Origin: Actinoplanes sp. TBRC 11911
Lineage (GTDB): Bacteria > Actinomycetota > Actinomycetes > Mycobacteriales > Micromonosporaceae
Length of the DNA stretch: 64,000 bases
NCBI RefSeq assembly: GCF_012933445.1
Contig: NZ_JABBNC010000012.1
Span: 1-64,000 of the forward strand
Direction of reading: 5' to 3'
Shown here piece after piece: positions 48,553-55,929 of the stretch (positions are counted from its first letter, which is position 1; each line of letters begins with the position of its first letter). The notes below the pieces were generated by a model. It ran no database searches, was not told where the DNA came from, and saw only the letters and a list, made by a program, of their open reading frames with translations. Position numbers and translations under genes: made by a program.

Positions 48553-49343
48553 GAAAGCTCTTGCTGGGCGTGGCGATGGCCGCCGTGCTGACGGTGGCCG
48601 CCTGCGGAGACGGGGACACGAACGACGCACCGGCTGGCAGCACCGCGGCCGCTTCGAGTACGGCGGTCACCGGCAAGCTCACGGTTCTCGCGGCGGCCTC
48701 GCTGACCGAGACGTTCAACCAGATCGGCAAGGACTTCGAGACGGCCAATCCCGGCGTGGACGTCACCTTCTCGTACGGGGGAAGCTCGGGTCTTGCCCAG
48801 CAGATCAATTCGGGTGCGCCGGCCGACGTGTTCGCGGCCGCCAGCCCGGCGACCATGAAGACCGTGACCGACGCCGGGAACGCGAACGGCGAACCGGTGA
48901 CGTTCGTGAAGAACCAGCTGGTCATCGCGGTGCCGAAGGCCAATCCGAAGAACATCAAGGGGCTCTCCGACCTGGCGATCCCGGCCATCAAGGTGGCGCT
49001 CTGCGCCGAGCAGGTGCCCTGCGGCGCGGCCGCCAAGACCGCGCTGGCCTCGGCCAACGTCAAGATCACGCCGGTCACCCAGGAGCAGGACGTGAAGGCG
49101 GCCCTGTCGAAGGTCCAGCTCGGTGAGGTGGACGCGGCCCTGGTCTACCGGACCGACGCGAACGCGGCGAAGAACAATGTCGACGCCATCGAGTTCCCGG
49201 AGTCGGCCAGCGCGATCAACAACTACCCGATCGTCACGCTGAAGGACGCGCCCAACCCGGCCGCCGCCACCGCGTTCGTCACCTATGTACAGAGCGAGCC
49301 CGCGATGAAGGTGCTCACCGACGCAGGGTTCCAGAAGCCCTGA
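48549..49343 (+). CDS. modA: Molybdate-binding lipoprotein ModA
   Basis: 264 residues. Signal MRKLLLGVAMAAVLTVAAC with lipobox VAAC, then the molybdate-binding fold: LTVLAAASLTETFNQI, VTFSYGGSSGLAQQI, GAPADVFAAAS and LGEVDAALVYRTDA are typical for ModA. It captures molybdate (or tungstate) outside the membrane. ATG at 48549 overlaps the regulator stop; its own stop overlaps the apparent CTG start of modB. Confidence 0.95.
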   Translation: MRKLLLGVAMAAVLTVAACGDGDTNDAPAGSTAAASSTAVTGKLTVLAAASLTETFNQIGKDFETANPGVDVTFSYGGSSGLAQQINSGAPADVFAAASPATMKTVTDAGNANGEPVTFVKNQLVIAVPKANPKNIKGLSDLAIPAIKVALCAEQVPCGAAAKTALASANVKITPVTQEQDVKAALSKVQLGEVDAALVYRTDANAAKNNVDAIEFPESASAINNYPIVTLKDAPNPAAATAFVTYVQSEPAMKVLTDAGFQKP

Positions 49344-50128
49344 ACGGATCGTTCCGCAAGGTTCCGCCGGTCCTGGCGATCCCCGCGCTCGCCGGGCTGG
49401 CGTTCCTTGTCCTCCCCCTGGCCGGGCTCCTGATCCGGGCGCCGTGGAAAACGTTGCCGCAGCGGCTGACCGAGCCCGGCATCCTGACCGCGCTGCGGCT
49501 GTCGCTGGAGACCGCGACGATCGCCACCGGCGTGTGCCTGGTGCTCGGCGTCCCGCTGGCCTGGATGCTGGCCCGGGTCGAGTTCCCGGCCCGCCGGTTC
49601 GTGCGCGCGCTGGTCACCGTGCCGCTGGTGCTGCCGCCGGTGGTCGGCGGTGTGGCGCTGCTGCTGGTGTTCGGCCGTCGTGGGCTGGTCGGCGAGTGGC
49701 TGGACTCGGCGTTCGGGGTGACGCTGCCGTTCACCACCGCGGGCGTGGTGGTCGCCGAGGCGTTCGTCGCGATGCCGTTCCTGGTGATCGCCGTCGAAGG
49801 CGCGTTACGCGGTTCGGACGCGCGGTACGAGGAGGCCGCGGCGACGCTGGGCGCCGGCCGGTGGACGACGTTTCGCCGGGTCACGTTGCCGCTGATCGCC
49901 CCCGGGGTGGCGGCCGGCGCGGTGCTGTGCTGGGCGCGGGCGCTCGGCGAGTTCGGCGCCACCATCACGTTCGCGGGGAACTTCCCGGGGCGTACCCAGA
50001 CCATGCCGCTCGCCGTCTACCTGGCGCTGGAGCAGGATGTGGATGCCGCGATCGTGCTGAGTCTGCTGCTGCTCGTGGTGTCGGTGGTGATTTTGGCGGC
50101 GTTGCGCGACAAGTGGGTGGCGGCGTGA
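49340..50128 (+). CDS. modB: Molybdate ABC transporter permease ModB (apparent CTG start)
   Basis: 262 residues if translation starts at CTG 49340, which overlaps the modA stop as CTGA. The in-frame codons from there read LNGSFRKVPPVLAIPALAG and then LAFLVLPLAGLLI, the expected first membrane helix of ModB. No ATG, GTG or TTG occurs in this frame until TTG 49454, and starting there would delete helix 1 and leave 224 residues. Further on are the usual helices and the EEAAATLGAGRWTTFRRVTL loop that contacts the ATPase. Coupled re-initiation from modA would help a weak start. A sequencing error is the alternative. Confidence 0.88.
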   Translation: MNGSFRKVPPVLAIPALAGLAFLVLPLAGLLIRAPWKTLPQRLTEPGILTALRLSLETATIATGVCLVLGVPLAWMLARVEFPARRFVRALVTVPLVLPPVVGGVALLLVFGRRGLVGEWLDSAFGVTLPFTTAGVVVAEAFVAMPFLVIAVEGALRGSDARYEEAAATLGAGRWTTFRRVTLPLIAPGVAAGAVLCWARALGEFGATITFAGNFPGRTQTMPLAVYLALEQDVDAAIVLSLLLLVVSVVILAALRDKWVAA

Positions 50129-51162
50129 GTCTGGACGCGCGGATCGTCGTACGGCGGGCCGGGTTCACGCTCGACCTGGAACTGAGCGCTGCGCCCGGCG
50201 AGGTGGTGGCGCTGCTCGGGCCGAACGGGGCGGGCAAGACGACCGCCCTGCGCGCGCTGGCCGGGCTGGTCGGGATGGCCGACGGGCACATCGCGCTGGA
50301 CGGGGTGCGGCTCGACCGGACCCCGCCGGAGCACCGCCGGATCGGCGTCGTCTTCCAGGACTACCTGCTGTTCCCGCATTTGAACGCGCTGGACAACGTC
50401 GCGTTCGGGCCGCGGTGCCGGCATGTGCCGCGCAAACAGGCCCGGGAACAGGCCCGCGAATGGCTCGATCGGGTCGGTCTGGCCGAGCACGTACGGAAAA
50501 AGCCTCGTCAGCTCTCCGGCGGGCAGGCCCAGCGGGTGGCGTTGGCACGGGCGCTCGCGGCCGAGCCGAAACTGCTGCTGCTGGACGAGCCGCTGGCCGC
50601 TCTGGACGCGCGGACGCGGCTGGACACCCGGGCGCAGCTGCGGGGGCACCTGTCGTCGTTCCCGGGCGCGACGGTGCTGGTCACGCACGACCCGCTGGAC
50701 GCGCTGATGCTCGCCGACCGGCTGATCATCGTCGAGGACGGCCGGATCGTGCAGATCGGCGACGCCGCGACGATCACCGCCCAGCCGCGCACCGACTACG
50801 TGGCCCGGCTGGTCGGCCTGAACCTGTACCGCGGGCACGCCGACGGCACCGATGTGGCGCTGACCAGCGACTTCAGCATCGTCACCGCCACACCGCAGCA
50901 GGGTGACGTGTTCGTCGCGTTCCGGCCGTCCGCGGTCGCGCTGTACCCCACCCGGCCGGACGGCAGCCCGCGCAACACCTGGCCGGCCCGGGTGACGATG
51001 GTGTCCCGGCACGGCGACGCGCTGCGCATCGAGCTGGACGGGCCGATCGCGGTGGCCGCGGACGTCACGCCGGCCGCCGCGGTGCAGCTCGACCTGGCAC
51101 CCGGCCGGGAGGTGTGGGCCGGCCTCAAAGCGACCGAAACCACCACCTACCCCGCCGGATAG
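50125..51162 (+). CDS. modC: Molybdate ABC transporter ATPase ModC
   Basis: 345 residues. ATPase domain with Walker A GPNGAGKTT, Q-loop VFQDYLLFPHL, signature LSGGQAQR, Walker B LLLLDEP and H-loop VTHD; a C-terminal TOBE domain from about residue 285 allows feedback by molybdate. GTG at 50125 overlaps the modB stop (GTGA). It drives molybdate import through ModB. Confidence 0.95.
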   Translation: MSLDARIVVRRAGFTLDLELSAAPGEVVALLGPNGAGKTTALRALAGLVGMADGHIALDGVRLDRTPPEHRRIGVVFQDYLLFPHLNALDNVAFGPRCRHVPRKQAREQAREWLDRVGLAEHVRKKPRQLSGGQAQRVALARALAAEPKLLLLDEPLAALDARTRLDTRAQLRGHLSSFPGATVLVTHDPLDALMLADRLIIVEDGRIVQIGDAATITAQPRTDYVARLVGLNLYRGHADGTDVALTSDFSIVTATPQQGDVFVAFRPSAVALYPTRPDGSPRNTWPARVTMVSRHGDALRIELDGPIAVAADVTPAAAVQLDLAPGREVWAGLKATETTTYPAG

Positions 51163-51185
51163 TTGTTGCGACTACCGTTTGTTGC

Positions 51186-51770
51186 ATGGAAGAGCTCGAA
51201 CTTGCTGACTACCGCGCCGCCGTCGCCCGGATGTATCTGGAGGACACCGACCTCAAGGACTTCCGCTCCCGACGCGACGAGCTGTTCCGCAGCCACCCCC
51301 AGTCGGCGATCGCGGCGGCGGAGCGGGCCGGATTCACCGGCCTGAACTACTTCCCGCCGAACGACGACGCCATCGCCGTGGTGCCGATCCGGCCCGCCGA
51401 TGGCGAGATCGACATCGACACCGGCGGCGAGGACGGCGTGGTGCACTACCGCCGGGTGGGCATCCTGGAGACGCCCTTCGGCGAGCTGACGCTGTTCTGG
51501 ATCGCGGCGTACGGCGGCGGGTTGTTCCTGCCGGTGCGCGACGGCACCAGCGGCAAGGGGTCGTTCGGCGGCGGCCGCTATCTGACCGACACCGTCAAGG
51601 GCACCCACGGGCGCGGCGTGGTGCCGCTCGCCGACAACCGGGTACGCCTCGACTTCAACTACCTTTACAACCCGTCTTGCGCGTACGACGAGGCGTGGCT
51701 CTGCCCGTTGGCACCCTCGGAGAATTGGTTGTCCGCTCCCATCGAGGCCGGCGAACTGCTCTACCACTGA
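51186..51770 (+). CDS. DUF1684 protein
   Basis: 194 residues, soluble. The family pattern is complete: LFRSHPQSAI near the start, then GKGSFGGGRYLTDTVKG, LDFNYLYNPSCAYDEAWLCP and ENWLSAPIEAGE at the end. The function of DUF1684 is unknown. Start ATG at 51186. Its last 116 bases are also used, on the other strand, by the end of the exporter gene 51655-52926. Confidence 0.9.
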   Translation: MEELELADYRAAVARMYLEDTDLKDFRSRRDELFRSHPQSAIAAAERAGFTGLNYFPPNDDAIAVVPIRPADGEIDIDTGGEDGVVHYRRVGILETPFGELTLFWIAAYGGGLFLPVRDGTSGKGSFGGGRYLTDTVKGTHGRGVVPLADNRVRLDFNYLYNPSCAYDEAWLCPLAPSENWLSAPIEAGELLYH

Positions 51771-52926
51771 GTCCCAGCAGCGCCGCCGTGACGGCCAGCA
51801 ACGCGGCGCCGGCCAGGAAGCCGGGGACCGCGCCGAGTGCTCCGGCGAGCGCGGCGCCGCCGGCGTTGCCCGCGTTGTTGGCGACGTTGACCCAGGTGCC
51901 CGCCTCGGTGCGTTGGTCCGGGTCGACGAGGTCGTCCGCGGCGACGTAGGCGACCACGAACAGCGGCGCGATCGCCGTGCCCGTCACCGCCAGCACGGCA
52001 CCGAGCGCGATCAGGCCGGGTGCGGCGGCCGCCGCGATCAGCCCGGTGGCGAGTACGGCCAGCAGCAGGGCGAGCTGCCGGAAGCGGTCGCGGCGGTGCC
52101 GGCGGCGGGCCCACAACAGGCCGCCGGCCACGCTGCCCAGGCCGACGGCGGCTTCCAGGGCGCCCGCGGCAGCGGGATGGCCGTGCTGCTGGGCGGTGAT
52201 CGCCATGCAGGTGAAGGCCATGCTCGTGCCGGTGCCGGCCACCAGGATCACGGCCAGCAGGGCGCGTAAGCCGGCGAAGCGCAGCGGCCCGGGATCGAAG
52301 AAGCGACGGCCGCCGTTGGATTCGGGGCCGCCGGCCGGCGGCCGGGCGTCGGCGGGGAGAGCCGCCACCATGCCGAGCGTGCCGGCCACCAGCAGAGCCG
52401 CCGTCACGAGCAGCGCCCAGCGCGCCGGCCCGACGGCGATCAGCAGGCCCGCCAGCAACGGACCGGCCAGGTACAGCGTCTCCTCGGCGATCGAATCCAC
52501 GGCGTACGCACGCTGCTTGAGCTCCGCCGAGTCGTGCGTGAGCACCCGCCACAGGGAGCGCATCGCCGCGCCGAGCGGCGGCGCCGCGAGACCGGCCGCG
52601 GCGATGAGCGCGACCAGCACGAAGGCGTCGCTGCTCCAGACGGCCAGGGCCAGCGCCAGCGCGCATCCCAGCGCGAGCGGTGGCAGCACCCGGCGCGGGC
52701 CGAGCCGGTCGACGAGCCGGGCCTTGGCCGGAAGGGTGATCGAGGCCAGGCCGAACGCGGCGACCGCGAGGCCCGCGGCGGCGTACGAGCCGGTGGCCTG
52801 CTGGACGGTGAACAGGGTGGCGAGCGGGAAGAGGCCATAGGCGAGCCGGCCGATCAGCGCGGGCACGAACGTGCGCAGCGCGAACGGCAGCAACAGGACT
52901 CTTCCCACGCCGACGGCGCGGGACAT
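51655..52926 (-). CDS. MFS transporter under leader-peptide control
   Basis: 423 residues, 12 membrane helices (ALIGRLAYGLFPLATLFTV at helix 1, LVDRLGPRRVLPPL as motif A). The membrane part ends near residue 388; the last 35 residues are a basic tail coded antisense to the DUF1684 gene, because no stop occurs earlier. ATG at 52926 with GAGGAG 8 nt upstream. Upstream, a six-codon reading frame and a hairpin with U-rich end look like a ribosome-sensing attenuator, so this is probably an antibiotic exporter switched on when translation is blocked. Confidence 0.88.
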   Translation of the reverse strand: MSRAVGVGRVLLLPFALRTFVPALIGRLAYGLFPLATLFTVQQATGSYAAAGLAVAAFGLASITLPAKARLVDRLGPRRVLPPLALGCALALALAVWSSDAFVLVALIAAAGLAAPPLGAAMRSLWRVLTHDSAELKQRAYAVDSIAEETLYLAGPLLAGLLIAVGPARWALLVTAALLVAGTLGMVAALPADARPPAGGPESNGGRRFFDPGPLRFAGLRALLAVILVAGTGTSMAFTCMAITAQQHGHPAAAGALEAAVGLGSVAGGLLWARRRHRRDRFRQLALLLAVLATGLIAAAAAPGLIALGAVLAVTGTAIAPLFVVAYVAADDLVDPDQRTEAGTWVNVANNAGNAGGAALAGALGAVPGFLAGAALLAVTAALLGLSGRAVRRPRWERTTNSPRVPTGRATPRRTRKTGCKGS

Positions 52927-52952
52927 GACAGGGACTCCTCAACAGGGAAGAA

Positions 52953-52984
52953 GGAACTCGACGGCTGAAGTAAGCCGGAGTTCC
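52953..52984 (-). terminator. Attenuator hairpin in the exporter leader
   Basis: On the minus strand GGAACTC (52978-52984) pairs with GAGTTCC (52953-52959), with an inner GGCT/AGCC helix, and the following bases are TTCTTCCC. The hairpin starts at the last base of the leader-peptide stop codon and ends 27 nt before the exporter ATG. Confidence 0.7.
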
Positions 52985-53004
52985 TAATGCCGCGCCGGGG
53001 TCAT
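52984..53004 (-). CDS. Leader peptide MTPARH
   Basis: Six-codon frame ATG ACC CCG GCG CGG CAT TAG. TAGGGT at 53012-53017 has the form of a -10 element and lies 7 nt upstream of the ATG, so the message would start at or next to the ATG and be translated without a leader. The stop codon runs into the attenuator hairpin. A ribosome stalled on the peptide by an inhibitor would change the folding and let transcription or translation of the exporter proceed. This is inferred from layout. Confidence 0.65.
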   Translation of the reverse strand: MTPARH

Positions 53005-53103
53005 GCCGAGGACCCTATCGCAACTCGGTGCGTTGATCTAGATCGATCTTGTCCATCGGGGCGATGATCGACGCATGCCTCCATCGGAGGGGGATGCGCG
53101 GGC

Positions 53104-54075
53104 ATGTTATGCGGTATCGCCGTCGCCGGCTTACTGGCCGCGACCGGGTTGGCCACGCCGGCTCAGGCCACCACGGACCCGGCGGATCTGGCGCTGCGCT
53201 GGGCGCCGATCCACCACCAGGACGTGGACCGGACGGGGATCCACGCGCTCGGCGGCGTCTCCGATTTCATCACCCGGTACGACTTCGACGGCAACCTGAA
53301 CGGCCGGGACAACTGGGACCACACCGGGCAGGACACGTCGGCCGCGGCGTACTACTCGGTGGTCGAGACTCGCACCCACTACTACCTCATCTACTTCTTC
53401 TTCCACCCGCGCGACTGGGTGGACCACCCGTTCTTCGAGGGCGAGCACGAGAACGACGGCGAAGGGGTGCTGGAGATCGTCGAGAAGGACGGCTCCGCGT
53501 ACGGGACGCTGAAGGCCGCGGTCACCGTGGCGCATTCGAACTTCTACTCCTACGTGCCGGTCGGCAGCGACTGGTCCGGCGGCGGCGAGACCGTCGACGG
53601 CACGCTCCGGACGAAGCTCTACGCCGGGTTCCAGCATCCGGTCACCGCACAGCAGGCGCAGGGGCACGGTCTGAAGGCGTGGCCGCACTACGCGATCCAC
53701 GGCGACGGGGTCGTCTACTACCCGTCGGCGTCGGCCTCGGATACGCCGGACGGTCCGGACGACCGGGACGTGCGATACCGCCTCATCGACATCTTCGCGC
53801 CCGGCGGCCTGTGGGACCAGCGCGCCAACCCGAGCCTGTTCGGGGCGATGGGTGCGTTCGCCGGCGACTATTCGGGCGACTGCGGCGTCGGCACGTGGGC
53901 GTGTGAGACCAACGCGGCGAGCCCGCCGTGGGGCTGGGACGACGACAACGACGTGCCGGCTCGCGGTGACCTGGCCACCGACCCGGCCGGGCTCGCCGCC
54001 GCGTACTTCACGGTCCCGGAGACGCTGTCCCGGACGTACCTCGTCAACCCGTATGCGAAGGCCGCGGACGACTGA
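53104..54075 (+). CDS. Secreted protein of unknown function
   Basis: 323 residues. The start MLCGIAVAGLLAATGLATPA is a signal peptide ending near AQA-TT. The mature part is rich in Asp, His and Trp (WAPIHHQDVDRTG, YYLIYFFFHPRDWVDH, EHENDGEGVLEIVEKDG, AHSNFYSYVP), and GDGVVYYPS and two cysteines near the end are also distinctive. It looks like a Vps62-like/uncharacterised actinomycete secreted family; I cannot name an activity. ATG at 53104 has GGAGGGGG rather far (11 nt) upstream. Its end overlaps that of the HxlR gene by 32 bp. Confidence 0.78.
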   Translation: MLCGIAVAGLLAATGLATPAQATTDPADLALRWAPIHHQDVDRTGIHALGGVSDFITRYDFDGNLNGRDNWDHTGQDTSAAAYYSVVETRTHYYLIYFFFHPRDWVDHPFFEGEHENDGEGVLEIVEKDGSAYGTLKAAVTVAHSNFYSYVPVGSDWSGGGETVDGTLRTKLYAGFQHPVTAQQAQGHGLKAWPHYAIHGDGVVYYPSASASDTPDGPDDRDVRYRLIDIFAPGGLWDQRANPSLFGAMGAFAGDYSGDCGVGTWACETNAASPPWGWDDDNDVPARGDLATDPAGLAAAYFTVPETLSRTYLVNPYAKAADD

Positions 54076-54484
54076 CGCTGACCTCGCTCGCCAGGGCCCG
54101 CTCGCCGCACTGCTCGCAGACCGGCACCGCGACGAAATCGTGGTCGTGGTGGTGCTCCAGGCGGGTCACCGGCTCGGTGAGAGCCCACTTGTTGCCCCAC
54201 TTGACCAACGCCCACAGCACCTCGCGAAGCTCCATGCCGGCCTCGGTGAGGTGGTACCCGTCGCCGCGGGTGAGCACGCCGACCTCGACCAGCCGCTTGA
54301 GCCGCGCCGCGAGACGGTCCCGCGGGGCGCCGGTGTGGCGGGCGATCTCGTTGAAGTGATGGTTGCCGTACGAGATCTCGCGCACAGCGAGCAGGGACCA
54401 GCGGTCCCCGACGAACTCCAGGGCGGCCGCCGCTGAGCAGGCACGACCGGGCAGGGTGGCGGCATCGATGGCAGCACTTGTCAC
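54044..54484 (-). CDS. HxlR-family transcriptional regulator
   Basis: 146 residues, one winged helix-turn-helix: LEFVGDRWSLLAVREISYGNHHFNEIARHTGAPRDRLAARLKRL, then the wing and dimer helices (YHLTEAGMELREVLWALVKWG); a CEQC pair lies in the C-terminal extension. GTG at 54484 has TACACT 7 nt upstream and no ribosome-binding site, so it is probably leaderless. Divergent from the exporter at 54541, with two matching palindromic sites in and beside the gap. HxlR proteins often sense redox or electrophiles, but the cysteines here are not in the usual N-terminal place. Confidence 0.9.
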   Translation of the reverse strand: MTSAAIDAATLPGRACSAAAALEFVGDRWSLLAVREISYGNHHFNEIARHTGAPRDRLAARLKRLVEVGVLTRGDGYHLTEAGMELREVLWALVKWGNKWALTEPVTRLEHHHDHDFVAVPVCEQCGERALASEVSVSRPRPSHTG

Positions 54485-54503
54485 GCGAAGAAGTGTATGC
54501 CGG

Positions 54504-54520
54504 GGTTTGACTTCCAAACC
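54504..54520. promoter_or_regulatory. HxlR operator 1 and exporter -35
   Basis: Perfect palindrome GGTTTG-ACTTC-CAAACC. It covers TTGACT (54507-54512), the -35 element of the exporter, which is 16 nt before the -10 TAACGT at 54529-54534. Confidence 0.7.
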
Positions 54521-54540
54521 ACATTCGCTAACGTACGCCC

Positions 54541-55923
54541 GTGACCAGCACAGTTGGATTTTCAAACCACACCGGCACGCGCCGTCTCGCGATCGTCACC
54601 GTGGTGGCCGCGGTCTTCATGATCAACCTCGACCTGTGGATCGTGAACGTGGCGCTGCCGGCCATGGGGTCCGGGTTCGGCGCGTCCCTGAGCGATCTGA
54701 GCTGGGTGCTCAACGCGTACGCGATCACCCTGGCCGCCCTCCTCGTCGTCGCCGGCCGCATCGGCGACCGGATCGGGCAGCGCCCGGTCTTCCTGGCCGG
54801 CGTCGTCCTGTTCACGCTGGCGTCGCTGGCCTGCGCGGTCGCGCCGAGTCTCGGGGTTCTCGTCGTCGCCCGGGTGCTGCAGGCGGTCGGCGCGGCCGCC
54901 CAGCTCCCCACCTCGCTCGCGCTGCTGATGGCGGCCGTGCCCGCGGAACGCCGTACCGGGGCGACCCGGGGGTGGGCGGCGGTCGGCGGGCTCGCCGCCG
55001 CGTCCGGCCCGGTGTTCGGCGGCCTGCTGGTCGAGGTGAACTGGCGCTGGGTGTTCGTGGTGAACCTGCCGATCGGCGTGCTGACGCTGATCGCGGGCCT
55101 CGCCACCCTGCCGCGTCCGGCCGCTCGCGAGCAGGGACGGCTGCCCGACGCCATGGGCGCCGTCCTGATCACCGCGGCCGTCGCCGCGCTGAGCGGGGCA
55201 CTGGTCGAGGCGCCCGACTGGGGCTGGCTGTCGGCCCGCACGCTGGGCCTGGCCGCGCTCGCCGTGGTCGCCGGGGTCTGGTTCTGGCTGCGCTCGGCAC
55301 GGCACGAGAGCCCGGTGGTCGAGCTGCACCTGCTGCGGCTGCCGCGGTTCGGGGCGGCCGGCCTGGGGACGATCACGTTCAACGTGGCGTTCGCGATCAT
55401 GCTGTTGTCGTACGTGCTGTGGTGCCAGGACGTGTGGCACTGGAGTGCGCTGCGCACCGGCCTGGCGCTGGTCCCGGGCCCGGCCCTGGTGCCGATCGTG
55501 ACGGTGCTGACCGCCCGGGTGGTCCGCCGCGTCGGGCACGCGCCGCTGGTGACGGTCGGCGGCGTGCTCTACGCGGCCGGCATGCTCTGGCGGGTGTGGC
55601 AGGTCTCGCCGACCCCCGACTACCTCAGCGACATGCTGCCCGCGCTGATCCTGGGCGGCATCGGGGTGGGCCTGGCGATGGGCACCTTGGTCGCGGCCGG
55701 CGTGCAGGCGCTGCCGGGGCACCGGGCGGCGACCGGCTCCGCGCTGGTCAACTCGGCCCGCCAGATCTCCGCCTCGATCGGGGTGGCGCTGCTGGTGACG
55801 ATCGTCGGATCGCGCATCGACGCCGGGTCGATCACCGAGTTCCGCTGGGCGTGGACGCTGGCCGCGGCGCTGAGCATCGGGACCGCCCTCGTCGGCCTGC
55901 GCCTGCGAGAGCGGTCCCGATGA
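54541..55923 (+). CDS. MFS drug-efflux transporter (DHA2 type)
   Basis: 460 residues, about 14 helices. Helix 1 has MINLDLWIVNVALPAM, motif A is GRIGDRIGQRPVFL, and motif C GGLAAASGPVFGGLLV. GTG at 54541 has TAACGT 6 nt upstream, giving a leaderless message from a promoter that also has TTGACT as -35. Controlled by the divergent HxlR repressor. The next gene is convergent and ends 6 bp away. Confidence 0.92.
   Translation: MTSTVGFSNHTGTRRLAIVTVVAAVFMINLDLWIVNVALPAMGSGFGASLSDLSWVLNAYAITLAALLVVAGRIGDRIGQRPVFLAGVVLFTLASLACAVAPSLGVLVVARVLQAVGAAAQLPTSLALLMAAVPAERRTGATRGWAAVGGLAAASGPVFGGLLVEVNWRWVFVVNLPIGVLTLIAGLATLPRPAAREQGRLPDAMGAVLITAAVAALSGALVEAPDWGWLSARTLGLAALAVVAGVWFWLRSARHESPVVELHLLRLPRFGAAGLGTITFNVAFAIMLLSYVLWCQDVWHWSALRTGLALVPGPALVPIVTVLTARVVRRVGHAPLVTVGGVLYAAGMLWRVWQVSPTPDYLSDMLPALILGGIGVGLAMGTLVAAGVQALPGHRAATGSALVNSARQISASIGVALLVTIVGSRIDAGSITEFRWAWTLAAALSIGTALVGLRLRERSR
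54552..54568. promoter_or_regulatory. HxlR operator 2
   Basis: AGTTGG-ATTTT-CAAACC, the same 6-5-6 geometry as operator 1; the right half-site is identical and the left half matches at 4 of 6. It lies inside the first codons of the exporter gene. Confidence 0.5.
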
Positions 55924-55929
55924 ACTAGA

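Noticed and set aside
49340..49456. Frameshift or broken modB
   Set aside because: The frame is open and in phase from the modA stop through the whole gene; only the start codon is unusual.
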